Positions 23,685 to 36,212 of a stretch of 64,000 nt of DNA are shown piece by piece. Below the pieces are notes generated by a model. It was not told the origin of the DNA. It saw only the letters and a list, made by a program, of their open reading frames with translations, and searched no databases. Position 1 is the stretch's first letter, and every line of letters starts with the position of its first letter. The position numbers were made by a program, and so were the translations under genes. Source of the stretch: Roridomyces roridus (lineage: Eukaryota; Basidiomycota; Agaricomycetes; Agaricales; Mycenaceae); assembly GCA_029378245.1 (NCBI GenBank), contig JARKIF010000029.1:248001-312000 (forward strand), in the 5' to 3' direction.

Positions 23685-25363
23685 AGTGCGTGTCTCAAAG
23701 GGGACGACCTGCCCGATTTGGCGTGGTACCCCCATTTGACATCCGGGCTGTTGAGCCGAACCAAACAAACCGACCTGGCTCAGTTCGTCTCGGCGTCCAT
23801 TTCCTCCGACTACCTGCGATTGTCCCGCATGCTTGCCCTATGCCTGCTCTCCATGCCGCAGCCTTCTACTCTTCCTGCTGCTGGCCTCGAAGAATAGAAT
23901 CTACCACACATCTCACTAATCCACTCACTCAGCAACCCGCCCGACACACTGACTCAGCCGACACGTATATCCCCGTCTTTCGGCGTTTTTTCCGTCTCCG
24001 TGACTCAGGCGCTCAGTCAACTGATAATGGCCTCTTTCCAGCGTGGTACGCCACAAACGCGGCTGGCTTGCCTCGAGCTCCCTTTCATGCCTCCCTCCCT
24101 TTGTCTGTCTGAATCTTCCCTTCCTTCCTTCCTTTCTTTCTTCACGCGACGCATGCGGAACCTCGTGCCCGCACACTTGCCTTCCGTCCACGACAAGCGG
24201 ATCTCTGCCAAGTCCTCGCAAGTCGCACCACGGTCCGATAGGCTCTACACGCTGACTGATCTAATCGACCTGGACCCGGACCAAGATGTCTTTCATGTCG
24301 GGTGAGAATCTGCTAAGAATACTCGGCATGCCAGCAGCCTCGATGTTCATCCCACGTCTGTACCGGCGTCTTCTTGGTGCGTGTCACGGTTATCCAATCC
24401 ATCTCATCGTGAGTCCTCTCAATAATTAAATTCTCTTTCATGATCGACGGATAGCGATTAAATCTGCTGCTGCGCGCGGTAATCTTAGCGGCATCTTTTT
24501 CTGTCTGTCTTTCTTTCATCGGTCGGGTCATCTCCCTTTCATGTCCTTGGCTCGGCTGTCTTTGTTTCTTTCTTTCCTTGCCCGACGATCCCATGGTTAA
24601 CCCACGTTTGTTTTGTCTGCATGCCCTTTCATCGCAGTATCATCTTCATCTTATCGGACAAAGAGCAACAACTCTGTGGAGCGGATCGGGTCTTGTACTC
24701 TCAGATTTCTTTCATCCACGACCACGTTCGCTTGCCAATACCCCATGCCCTTTCATCGAGGCTCCCTCCGTATACCCGTCCCATCCAATACCCGGGTAGT
24801 CCAGTCCCGACATTTCAGCGCTCAAGCTAGCCTATCTTTATCTCAATCTGGTACTTATCCTGGTCCGCGAGCTTATCGCATCGCCTCTCCGACTCGCACT
24901 CGGGGACACCGGGAATCACCTGCCTTCTGCTGTGCCTGAGTCGACCTGACTCGTAGTCAGATTCTGTCATTGTCAAGACACGCACCGCCGAGGATCTCGC
25001 GCCCTCCTTCTCCGATATTCTATGCATGATCAACGGCGGCTGCAGCTCGAACTTGACCGGACGACTCGGGCTCACGGGCACCTTATAATTATCAGTACTA
25101 GTAACCCCTCCGAGTCCGAGTCCGAGTCGCCCTCGGGAATCAGTACCTGCCAGCCGCTGTGGGCGCATGCCGATGCCGAGGTCTCCGCGTACCCGACTCC
25201 GAGTCTCCCGAACTCACCATATATGATACATACACGCAAATTGACAGATCCGCGGATGCGCGACATGTCGATGAATATTCGATGGCCATGGATGGAGATT
25301 ATTACTGCCCGCCTTTTCAATATAAATAATCAAGTAAGTGCATATCGTTCCGCGATCCGGATT

Positions 25364-25393
25364 CTGACTCCGACTCCGACTCCGACTCCGAGA
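25364..25393. repeat. Hexanucleotide microsatellite
   Basis: Consecutive ACTCCG units. A related CCGAGT run lies 250 bp upstream. Confidence 0.8.
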
Positions 25394-25539
25394 GCGCCTG
25401 CCCCACCCGTGCGAAGAAATAATAATGCGGATCTCTGTGGGGTGAATCGTATCGTACATACCGTATATCATGGTGGACGTGTCCGTCCGCTCGCTGAATG
25501 TGATTTGCGGAGATCTACGGGTTGGCTAATACAACTATG

Positions 25540-26130
25540 GTCGGTATGTCCGCCGGTCGAGTATGCCGCTTTTGGAGTGGGTCTACTCACTCGGTTGCTT
25601 GGCCTCTAATCTCTAAACTCATCCCTCGACGTCGTTGTACTTGGAATTCGAGCTGGCTCGCGCTTGGTTATGTGGGTGGCCCCTCTAGATCTTCTGCGCG
25701 CGCTTTGACCCAGACAAACTATGTTTTCCTCGCTTCGACGACCGACGCTTTACTTGCTTAACGACGCTTGGAACATTCTTGCGGCTGGCCCGGGCCCTGG
25801 CTCGGATTCTGTAGCTTTGCAACTTCAATGGACCTTTGACCTGAGCCCCGTTCGAAATGCTCTTGACTCAGATATACTGTGTATCCGCCGGCCGAGTATA
25901 CCGTCCTTACATGCGACAGACCCGCTGGCGCCAGGCTGCGAGTCGGTCTACTCGGTCTCCTCGGTTGCTTGCTTCACTGGCCGGCCGTATACACTCATCC
26001 CGATTCCCGATTCCCGATTCCTCCCACCTCGCTTGGAATTCCAGCTGGCTTGCACTTGTTTTCTGTGAATGCTCTTGGACGCTTCAACTTTGCTTTGCTC
26101 TGACGACCGACGCTTTGCTTGCTTCACAAC
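25540..26130. repeat. Imperfect tandem duplication, unit about 340-390 bp
   Basis: Three landmarks recur in the same order: GTCCGCCGGTCGAGTATGCC near 25545 and a close match near 25880; GGAATTC-AGCTGGCT near 25643 and 26036; GACCGACGCTTTACTTGCTT near 25739 and 26103. Offsets of 338, 393 and 364 bp show that the units have gained and lost sequence. Confidence 0.55.
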
Positions 26131-29100
26131 GACCTGGTCCCAGCTTTGGTCTGAATTTCTGGTCCCGCCTCGCACCTGCTTTCTTGAACCAATTGCCGTA
26201 CGCGTACATCCTCGAGCCATGGCCAGCGGGCGCAACCCACCAAGGCCCAGATCTAGAGCGCAGAGCTTACTGTGCATGTTGCGCACTGCAACGAGGGCGG
26301 ATGTACCGCCTCGGCAGCTTTGAAACTCTTGGACTTGGTAGATTGGCAAGTTGAACGACACGGACACAGCCGCTCCTCTGCTATGCACAGATTGTTGCGG
26401 TGGCCTCTCACGGCGGTTGAAGCGAGCTCTCTCCTCTGAAACTCTCACTGGCATTGGTCACCACCCACCAACCAACCAACCAACCCTCGGTCGTAGTACC
26501 GCAGCTACTAGTTGCCTCAGCGGCTCTGCTGGGTGGTTACCAGTCCACTCGACCGATGCTGTTGGCACTTGCACCCCAACCACAGCCTGCGCACAAATGT
26601 TGCAATTGCTGACAATTCGGCCGTTCAAAATTCAAATACCGCATGCGCGCAGGGATCCATTTACGTCCGCCTTGGCTTCAAACACACACGGCAGCTTCCG
26701 TTGGCAATGGGATTTACGAGGATTTACGGCGACGCGCGTTACGCTGTGTCTCAGGTCAGCTTGTTTCAGTTCGTTTCAGATTTTCGTGATCAGCGATCGG
26801 AATATCTGGCTTCCGTCCGTGTCTTGTCTGAGCTGAGCCGAGTCTAAATCGTGCGGGTTAGCTTATTGTTGCGCGACTCTGCATTCTCGGCGAGTAGGAC
26901 TTTTGTGCTTTTGTTTTGTTTTGATGGCAATTCAATGGACAACAACGGAGAAGAACAAGGCAGCTGCCACAAGACGATAAGATTGAGACACAATACAAGA
27001 TAGATAATCAATAAAATGAATTGCATAATCAGTCCGAGCTGCTGTTCATTTCCGTGCAACACCGCAGGAGCTGTTGCGTCGAAGTCCGGCGGCGACGGCA
27101 AAATGCAATCTAGTCGCAATTCTTCTATCGGAGCTTGAAGAGTTGCGCAGCCAAGCCGCAGCCACCGCGTGCCGTCTTGCCACTAGATGTCTACCCCACA
27201 GCAGCGGGCGAACCAAGGCGAACCAGGGCACATACATCATCGTTGAACCCCACAGCAGCCTCCAGCTCGCACGAAAATACCCGCAGTCGTCATAGGATTT
27301 GCGCTTGATTAGGGGCTCCAATGACAGGTGCCTAGATCAGATTAGATAACTTCGCCTGACAGGGATCGGTTATCAAGTTGCCGAGATCAAGAGATAAGAG
27401 TCGGAAGATGTCAAGTGGACCTCGTATACATCGACTATTATCTAGCACTCATCTTGCCGCATCTTTCGACGCCGGTATGCTACTCCACAGAATCACCCGA
27501 TGTTTTCCAATTGTCGGTCGGTCTTCTTCGGAGTGGATGTTTGACATGCCCGACGGAATCGCGGGCCAACAATACGCCGAATCTAGAGAGCGTGGACAGG
27601 ATGTGTCAGATGTCCGAGTCCGAGTCCGCTGCCATCCGATTTGCCGATTTACCGTCGCCGAACCGGTCCCAGCGTAGATTCTCCAGGGTATCTCAGGCTG
27701 GCATTTACTCCGGTTACTCTGGAACACTCTGCTCGGCGACTACTCTGGACGAAAATCACACCCCCAAACTGGCTTGCCAGAACGCGAATCCCAGGCTGAC
27801 TTGTCATCTGGATTACTCAGAACTCGAGTCATCCTCGGCTGACTGACGCGTCAAAGTCGACAGATTCCTGTGCGCGCACCTACGATTCTATCTGACTCAC
27901 CCCGCAACTTCACTCGCCTTACTCAGTCCCATTACTCTTCCTTTTTCTCGGGCTGGTTCGTCCGTGTTTGCAGGGACGACCTCCGCGGAAAGTCTCTCGA
28001 CATCGTGTGGGTGCGGCCCGGGGAAGGCACCCTGGCAGTGCTGGCTTCTAGATGTCCCAAGTCTCTTGAGTACCGGCCACTCAGGAATCACGGCCGTGCG
28101 ATTGCGATTATCTATGGATTGCAGACTCTCGAAGATAGGCCTGCGGTGGGCGATAAGATTACCGGTGCGATTGTCCGGCGAGTAATTTTGTCGTACGGCG
28201 ATCCAAGGCGGATAATGAAATCAAGGGATTGCCGGTCTGCCTGAAAATTAACCTGGTCCATTTCAAAGGCTCGTCGGTACGGCTACTTTGTTACGAAGAT
28301 CTCTAGTCGGGCTCTTCACTGAAGTTCAGGTATCTCAGAATGGTTACCGGCGTGCGACGATCCCATATTTTGGTGGAGCAGCACCCATCTTGGACCCACT
28401 CCCGTTCGAAAAAAAAAAAACGCGTTAGAGTTTCTTGTAGGCGGATCACCCCGAATCGAACGGGCTTGAGGCCCAGTACGCAGACTGCTGGACCGGTTGG
28501 CATCGCCTGAAAACGCCCATTATGATCCTGTTATTGCCCTGCTTGTGAGTTTATGCCCATTCGATCATGCACCAGGTGGAAAACTCAGTTGGTCGAGTGG
28601 TGGTGGGCCATGGTGCCTCAAACTACCGCGAGAGTTGTGCGTTGCTGTCTGGATCATGTTGCATTCTCCGAGAGTTCAACAATTTGTCGTTGGTGTCTGA
28701 ACCGGAAGGTAGAAGACCCGGCAATAGGACCCACCCGGATCGAACAGGGTGCCTGCGGCTTCATTTGAACGTTGACTGAAACTTGGCTTTCACCTCTTTC
28801 CTTGCAGCAATTGACTATCGAATGTTGAGACTGCGAGAGTCGCTTACTAACTCCCGCCGCAGGCTAAAAGAGCACGATGCCACCCCAGCAACCCATGAGC
28901 CACACCTGGATCGAACGGGCTCTCCCACTCATCCTAGCGCACAACTCGTCGAAGAAAGGTTGGCACGTACCAACGCAAGACATCTATGATCTCATGCTGA
29001 AGTGGGACTATACTTGCTGTCCAATATTTGAATTCACCGCCGCCTTTTGAATGCGGCGTTAACGACTGACTTGGGGGCGCCAAGCCCCGACCCAAGGCAC

Positions 29101-29965
29101 GTGTGCCTCAAGGGCTCGGATATAGAGTGGCTCATTGAGCCAACAGAGGGAGAATGCACGTCGAATTCAAGTTCCTAGTCCCATGAGCCCGGGCGCGCCA
29201 TTCTTTCGAACTGGTTCGTTTTTTTCCTGGAATCTGCTGCTACGCGTGTGTAAGACTAGATCTACACACCTGAGCTGCGGGTATAATGGAAGGGACTCGT
29301 CGTTCCGATCAGGAAGCCTAGTGGAGTAGTTGTAACTTGTAACAGTATGCGCATGTGTGGTTGATTGAATCACCGCGTACACATCATGTGATCCGCGTCC
29401 TCTCTCTTTCCACCATCACCACGACATCGTTGCTTCGCCTCGCCTGCTCCGATTGTGGCTCAATTTCCCTTCACACCTACTTTGGCCCCAGATGCACCCT
29501 GGCGGCCTCGAGGCGTTGACATTGCCCTTCCGTCCACAGTGACAACGGTCCACTTCGATTCCCTCGAAAAGACTCGACTCTGCTTCTTGCTTGCTTCTGC
29601 CTCTGTCGGCCAGTGAGTCGATAACCATCACACTTGGGAGTCCCTTCCCTCCCTGGGCCACCTTGCAGCCAACGCAGTCGCTTCTCCGCGAGCCACCACT
29701 CTCCATGGAGACTTGGACAGCTTCCTCAGGTCATCTAGGGCGAATGTCTTCTGATTCAGCTATGCACGGGCTGACTACTTCTCCACCCTTCTGGCTCGTC
29801 CGTTCCTCCAGGGCCGATAGACTCGGGGATGTGGACAATCGATTCTCTCTTGACCACGGGACCCGCGGACTTCTAGATAACTGTATCCTCGAGGCTCGGC
29901 GACTTGGCGATTATCTATGGCTCGGCCTGGGTAATCGGAAGACTCGGTACAGGAGATAGTGACGT

Positions 29966-30380
29966 ACTGATGAGCTTGCGAAAGCAGCACTGATTCTTGT
30001 GACAGCGGAGTGATGTGTGACCCGCTTCTCTCATCACACCACGACCATCTGCCAGCACTTCATGCAATGCAGCACCTACGTCGACAAATCCACCCTCCAA
30101 CATCTCCAAAAGTTTTCCCCGCCCGCCCTCGCCTTCAAAACTGGGGTCATCATCATGGGTGGCTTGTTCTAAACATTGCATCTTGACGGAATCCGGGGCA
30201 GTACACAGGTAGGGTGGTGGTTGGGGTTCATTCTCACGCCTCACCATCGCCCTACGACCTGGAGATCAGCGGTTCTAGAAGTTGAACCTTCCGCTGCTCC
30301 TCCACCCCCACCGAATATCTGTGGCTGCCCCAGCATCGAATTCCAGTTCCAGACGCAAACGAAGCGCAGAACAAGATCGA
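29966..30380 (-). other. Extra segment in the right arm with a coding-like frame
   Basis: The left arm is contiguous here (about 13010-13025), while the right arm has about 400 bp more. On the minus strand it carries an open frame (within 29915-30247) rich in Glu, Gly and Leu, including GRGKLLEMLEGGF and DVGAALHEVLADG, which reads like real protein. It may be a captured exon fragment, or sequence lost from the left arm. No target duplication was found. Borders are approximate. Confidence 0.35.
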
Positions 30381-32018
30381 TGTTTATCGATGGGAATCCC
30401 TGGAATAAGCACGGCGATTTGATAATCTTGCCGGTCTTAAAAAAATCATTCTCAATGCGACTCTGTCAACGGTAATTCAATGACGATAGTCGATCTCGAC
30501 TAAACGGTACGGATGAGCTATAATCTTGTTGAATCGCCGGCGTCCAGATTCAATTGACAGAGATATAATGATCTTTTTGTCGGAGCGGGACGATGCGTGG
30601 ACCCACCCGATCGTCCCACATCAAGGCCCGGAGCGCGGCAGGTCCGCGTCAACCTCCCGTATGTTTCCAGCAGGTACGTGTTTGAACTGATAAATGGCCC
30701 CGCTATTGTATCCCACAGAGACCAAGATCGATACCGCCGACGATGCTAGGTTCGGTTGACCAAGGCGTGAACAGATCTCAGTATGAGGAACCAACAACAC
30801 AGTGCGCGGCCCAGCGTATACGGCGCTCTTTGAAACTTGAAATCCCCTCCGAGGTAAGCACCACATTGTACGCTGTGGCTATTGTTTGCTCACACTTCGC
30901 AGATGGACCCGTTCGACGTATCTGATAAAGTTCGGTCGCGATATTTGTTGGATGGTTCTGCGCACAAATTGGACGTCTAGCCGAAGGTTCCGCGGCAGGC
31001 CAGCGCGCTCGGGTCAATACTGAGGCACTGGTGGCAATTAGAAACAACGCTTACACCCCGAAGTTTTGGTCTCTCATGAACCAGCACTACGCGCCCGTCC
31101 TTGTTTCGGTGCATCTGAATTATCCCATACTATGTGCCATGTACGCCGGCATTTCATTCGAATCGGGATATCGGCCTCAGTGTCGCCGGCATTTTTTCGC
31201 TACCCTCGCCACCGCTTGGTAGTTTGTTTGGTCGGCTTCCGTGGATTCCAGTTTTTTCACCTACACGCCGATTTTGCGCTTAGTTTTCGGAATCCGGCGC
31301 TCGCCAAGCCAACCTCACTTGCCTAACCCTCCGACCTCGGGCCTGTGATTTTGGCGACTGGCACCAAGAATTTCTAATACCGCCTCCTACGGACGAACCA
31401 CATCGAATCAACCTACTGAACCGCGGAGCGGATACGCGTGAGTGATGTACGTGGGCGGGAGGTAGGTGCATTACACTGCATTTTACCCCGCTCCTTCGGA
31501 TTTGGAAATGGCTGCCTCACGGTGCTCCACCGCTCGGATTAGATACCGAGTTGGAGCCCAGTTGTTGTATTGCTCGATTCGTCGCATTCCGACGTTTTCG
31601 CGGAAACAATGTGGAGAGTCCGGAGCTGCGGCGGGACCGACTGCCCCGAGCATCGAGGGATGATACCCTACTCCGGGCGCGGGGCGTTTCAAAATTCAAA
31701 GCAGCGGGTATCCAGGAGAAAAATATGGGATGAGGTCTAATAGGTCCCACGCGGGGGTACACAAGTGATTGAACTGGAACAGGTCCTTCATCCACAGTTG
31801 CCTGGCAATCACTCCTCCCGGGGAGTCCTGCAGTTAACGTCGGCTGCAAGTCCACGGCGCCGCATCTGTCGGTCGTCCAAGTCCCGCGGGGTTCCATAAC
31901 TGCCAAATTCTCATTGAAGCAGAAGCCACTGGATCAAGACGAAGTTGAAACAACAGATTGGGATATGCGATGAAGCCAAGCCCGAATAACGACACCGTAC
32001 GCTCAAAAGGTCACCGCA

Positions 32019-32547
32019 TCAGGCGCAACAGGCCTCAACTTTCCCCGCACCCATACCCAACTCAGCGAACCCCCTCCACCGTGCAAAGTCCTCCGGGTTG
32101 CGTTTATCCCCTTGAGCCTCCGCCGGGCAATCCCAGTGGCCTTTGGAGAAAGCCACAGCCGAGGTGATGGTCTTGCCTGGGATATCCCAGATGAGGGATA
32201 CGAAGGTGCCTGTTTCCCTGCTAAAGTGGATTTAATTCGATTCAAGATAATTCCGAGATGCCTCGGAGGGAACAGAATGCGACTCACTCCAAGAAATTAC
32301 ACTGCCAAATCTCGCCGGGCCTAATACATTGATAGCAGCACGTCTGATAGTTCTGCCTCCCTTTCATAGGACCTCCATAGACGGCGTAGACGACTCGGTT
32401 GGCGGAAAAGAACCAGAGTTCGTAGCGCCACTTCTGCGGATTACCTTCCGAGTCGGCGGCGTCGTAGTCGTAGATTAGATGTGTGTCGAGGACGTCGTGG
32501 GTGAAGGATGGGTGGACGGGCGTGTGCGTGAAGACGTCGGGGAACAT
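32019..32547 (-). CDS. Phenolic acid decarboxylase-like protein, altered C-terminus
   Basis: Exons 32547-32288 and 32217-32019 on the minus strand give 152 residues. The first exon is 80 of 87 residues identical to the left-arm copy, and the intron is at the same place. The Y-x-Y, GR and ETGTFVS motifs are kept. After the KGHW and RNPEDFAR segments a deletion removes the Glu/Gln-rich helix present in the left copy and shifts the frame, so the protein ends early with EACCA. The gene is also cut off from its TATA box (36629-36635) by the mariner element, which starts 20 bp upstream of the ATG. It is probably silent or expressed only from transposon sequence. Confidence 0.65.
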
Positions 32548-32566
32548 GGTACCGGACGGTTACTTA

Positions 32567-33287
32567 TTGCAGTTTGCATATGATTTGGCACAACTGATTT
32601 TGATCAGAAATCATGCCGTTTGACCGGCTTCAGAGATCAGCTCGTATCTCAACAACGGCTGCACCTATTTACAAGTTTAGGGCAAGAGGTAGCAGATCAA
32701 GTGATGCGCGACACAGGATTGATAGCTCCGGATGGGCTTGATGTAATACAAACATGGACACAATGTATCGGGACAGGTGAAAGAGGGGAGGGCAGTAGTA
32801 TAAAGTCAAGTGCACTAGTTTTACAAGTCATCTTCGACCCATTGTCAAGCAGAAAAAGGTCGGACCAGCGGAGGGCAGCTGTCGGCAACAATCGGACCTA
32901 GCGGACTTCACGGAGCTAAGTCTTATTATGGTAGAGGGGGTATGTAAGCAAGAGATCAATCAGTGTCGAACATCAATTGATCTGCTACCTCTTGGTTTAG
33001 GGTATCAAAATTCATGTTTTCAACGGCCCGAATTTATGAGAGTGCAATCAGCACGTAATTTCACTGTTGTCAAATTACTCGATCGGCTGGCTGCCCGAGT
33101 TTTCCTGCATGGAAAAATGGAAATTGGGCAAAGTTCAACCCGAGGAATTGTTCATTGGGGTCCTAGGTACGTACTATTACAGTGTCTGGAATATACAGTA
33201 AGGATTGGTTGGTGCCGCAGAACGTCGTGGAAGGAAAAGAAGCACCGTGATGTCACATCAATCACGGCTCTGCCTCTTCCTCTCGCC
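32567..33287 (+). repeat. Left inverted repeat of the mariner element
   Basis: Matches 36213-36610 in reverse once the MITE at 32683-32994 and one 8-bp duplication are removed (about 401 against 398 bp). It ends eight bases before the ATG of the passenger gene, so it probably contains that gene's promoter. Confidence 0.85.
32675..33002. mobile_element. hAT-like MITE, 312 bp, inside the mariner repeat
   Basis: The element is 32683-32994. Its ends are perfect 18-bp inverted repeats beginning CAAGAGGTAGCAG. The 8-bp duplication GTTTAGGG flanks it (32675-32682 and 32995-33002). The opposite mariner repeat (about 36480-36500) has a single GTTTAGGG, so the empty site is present in the same transposon. 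No coding capacity. It differs in terminal sequence from the MITE at 13727-14259, so two hAT-like families are represented. Confidence 0.9.
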
Positions 33288-33294
33288 TCCCTCG

Positions 33295-34926
33295 ATGTCG
33301 ACAACCAGAGCAAAGAGAAAGGCCAGCGCCAGTGTAAAGGCCCAACCCCCGATCCCTGCTAAGAAGGCCAAGGCCACGCCTCCCTCAGCAGTCCCCTCTG
33401 AAGCCAAGCGCCCGGTGGGTCGTCCCCGCAAGAAATCGGCTCCAGTCGCGTCGCCCGTATCTGAGATCCTCGTCACGAGCCCTCAGAGAGCCTCTACCTC
33501 AGACTCAGACGTCATATCTACTGACTACGCGCGTGAGCGCTCCCTTGCTCCCCTTGACGACGACGACGAGTTCCCGTCTCCGGCCGACCTTGCTGCCGAG
33601 GCGCTCCTGGGCCACGCTGAAAACGAAGGGGAGGACTCTTCTGGGAGCGATAAGGAGCCTTCGGAAGATGGGGCAGATGATGACGATGACGACTCGGAAG
33701 AAGAGGAGGAGGACACCACTGGTGCGTCGCAAATCCGTCGTGCTTCTTCATTGATTGACTTCCCTCTCAGAATATAAGCCTGACTTTGTCGTACCCGTCG
33801 GAGATGGTGCTGCGGACACGATGTCATTCAAATCAACCGTTGACTTCGATAGCTTCATGCAAAAGATCGCCGATGAGATGGATGTTCGGCGCCGCGATCT
33901 CACCATTGCCTACAAGCTCAGCACGTCTGGCGTCAAAGACCTCCCCCTCATCTTGACTACGCCGAACCATCTTCTTCGACTTTTCAAGGAGGCGCGCCCT
34001 AAATTCAAAGCTCACAAAAAGTCCAAGGCAAAAAAACAAGAAAGCATTCAATGTGGTTATTGTCAATCGTACGCCTAAGGAGAAGGATTCAAAGGGGTCG
34101 GATAAGAAAGGGAAGGCTAACAAGGTGCGTGCTTCTGGCCTCATGTTCGCTCGAGCTCAGCCTCGTTCATTTCAGAAACAAAACAAGACTCGCAAGCGGG
34201 ACGATGACGACGAAGATGGAGGTGGTGAGGAATCCTCGGATAAAACCGGGCCCCAGTACCTACGCGAACTCGAGGCCACTCTTGCGTGCAAAGCGCATCC
34301 GGGACGTTTCTGTTTTGTGGCCCAGAATGCGGAGCACATTGGTTTGTCTGCGCAAAAGCTGAGCTTGTGGAGTCTACTTCTGGTTTGTGCCCGACTAGTG
34401 GGTCTGTTCTGCGCGTCTGATACATGTTTACAGGCGTCTAAAGTGCACAAATCCTTGACTCAACCTCCGGCACTGCTTGACCTTCCCATCGAACTGGGGT
34501 CGGAGGCGCCAAAGCCGTCACGTCGTCAGCAGCCTCCTCCTCCTCCTCCTCCTCCCCACTTTCGGCCCGGACCGTTCCCCTACGCCGGCGCCTATTACCC
34601 TCCTCCATACGGCCATGCGCCTCCGCCCCGCCCGCGGCCCAGCCATCCGAGTTGGATTTTGACGAGCTGCCCACGATGTTTCCACGCGTTGAGGATTGGC
34701 TTGCTTAGGCGAACGCGGCGCGGATGGGCATTGGTTCAATCAATATTCCGACGCACTGACGACGCACAAGATTGTACGCATATCGCAACTTGCTGAGGAA
34801 GGGAAGGAGGAGGGCCTGAAGCTTTTGCAGAATCTCATCCCCGACATTCCCGTTGGGACTGCCAAACTGATTCTTCGCTACGCTATCCAAGACACGGCAG
34901 AGATTCGTTCCAAACGGCGCGGCTAA
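33295..34926 (+). pseudogene. Passenger gene: AT-hook and SAM-domain-like protein, frameshifted
   Basis: The N-terminus is basic with an AT-hook (RPVGRPRKK, about 33412-33435), followed by an acidic Asp/Glu tract. After a GT..AG intron (33722-33770) comes a conserved helical domain (KIADEMDVRRRDLTIAYKL), then a short Cys/His segment (ACKAHPGRFC), a Pro-rich linker and a C-terminal region with SAM-like spacing (MFPRVEDWLA, then YSDALTTHKIV, DIPVGTAKLIL). At least three frameshifts are needed: in the A-run near 34030, near 34640 and near 34700. An AT-hook plus SAM layout suggests a DNA-binding, self-associating accessory protein of the transposon; that role is inference. Confidence 0.6.
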
Positions 34927-34995
34927 TGGTTTTCGAGTTCGTTTTCTGATATTGCTACAAGACGAGAGATGGTATTGCTGTGTAATTACTACAGT

Positions 34996-36199
34996 TCAAT
35001 CATACGAGACATATCCCGAGTGGTGAAACCATCCCTCCGCATCTTGAGGCGTGATCGAGTATACTGCGTCGTGCAGTTGAGCCAATGTCTCCGCCTTGTC
35101 GTTATCGGACTCGGTTGCAGCCCGATATTGGTTACCGTATCGTCGAATGTACGCCTTCATCTTGGAGAATCCGGGTTCCATTGGGTTGTAGTCCGGTGAA
35201 TATGGCGGCAAGTACATGAGACGCATCCCACTGCAAAGCAATTAGTACAAGAGCAAAACCTCGAGACTTTCACTCTACTCACCGGTCCTCAATCATCTCA
35301 CGTATGATCTCGGCTTTGTGGATCGTGCAATTGTCCATCACGATGACTGAATTCGGGCCAGGGTACGGATTCATCTGATCCAGCAAGCCGTCGATGAAAA
35401 TGACAAATAAATCGGTATCAAACGAGCCCTCGACGATGTTGAGATACAGGATACCATCCAGCGAGATAGCGGGGAGAACGGAGTACCTGTCGGGAGGCTC
35501 AGGAAAGAACCAGAGTTGAAAATGCACTGACCGTTTGCCACGAATGAAAAAGGCCTTCCGAACTGCCCGCTGCCCTCTGATAGCCCAAGCTCTACCTCGA
35601 TACGAAGTCCGGCGGTCGCAGGCGCTTTCGTCGACGAAAACGAGCTGTGAGGGGAGGTAGAAGCCGATCTTGTATCGGAATTTGGCACGTTTGACGACAC
35701 TGCGTTCAACCGCCTCCCGCGTGAGCTAGCATATTTCGTCATGAGAGAGAGAAGGATATGAGCTGAGAGACTGCGGATACTGACCTTCATCATTGTGTAG
35801 CCCGATCGCTTCAGAGCCCTCCAGACGGTCGATTTGGAGACGTGGGTACCACAAGTCTCGGCGAGTCCGAGCTGGAGTTCGTCAAGGTACTTGTCGCAGC
35901 TTGATCAAGACAGCTTTGGAGGTACTGGAAGAAAGGACATCAGCTCGGGGGCGGGTGGTGGTGGGGAGAGTGGTATATACAGCGACGTCGTCGGTGGTGA
36001 GGTGGCGAGTGCGACCAGTCTTTCTGCGCTGCGTAGCAGTGACAACTTTTCCAGTAGTCAGGTAGCGATTGACGATGCGGTATATCTGCCGCCTGCTGAC
36101 GTCGGCTTAGGCGGCGATGGTAGCAACCTTGATCTTCAGAGTGAACATTCGGACGATGGTCCATCGCAGATCCTCAGAAATGGGTCGTCCTTTGGTCAT
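34996..36199 (-). pseudogene. Tc1/mariner DDE transposase, inactivated
   Basis: From ATG 36199 the protein opens with a helix-turn-helix (KGRPISEDLRW, then SRRQIYRIVNRY). The catalytic domain has the three acidic motifs in order: VDESACDRR, VMDNCTIH and PDYNPMEPGF, the last supplying the third acidic residue. Introns are at 35726-35784 and 35231-35282. It is broken by a TAA inside the helix-turn-helix (after KVATIAA, about 36107-36109) and by at least one frameshift near 35890-35940. The C-terminal catalytic half is still open through to the stop at 34996. Tc1/mariner enzymes cut and paste at TA, which agrees with the TA flanks. Confidence 0.85.
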
Positions 36200-36212
36200 T
36201 GCGGCGGAGGGT

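Larger units (their letters stand above)
23690..26904. other. Spacer between the arms, second part: repeats but no gene
   Basis: No coding frame stands out. The stretch holds microsatellites: CCGAGT units near 25106-25127, ACTCCG units at about 25366-25391, GATTCCC units near 26001-26022 and CAAC units near 26467-26486. It also holds an imperfect tandem duplication (separate entry). Confidence 0.45.

Noticed and set aside
25106..25393. CRISPR-like array
   Set aside because: These are contiguous six-base microsatellites without spacers, in a eukaryotic sequence.
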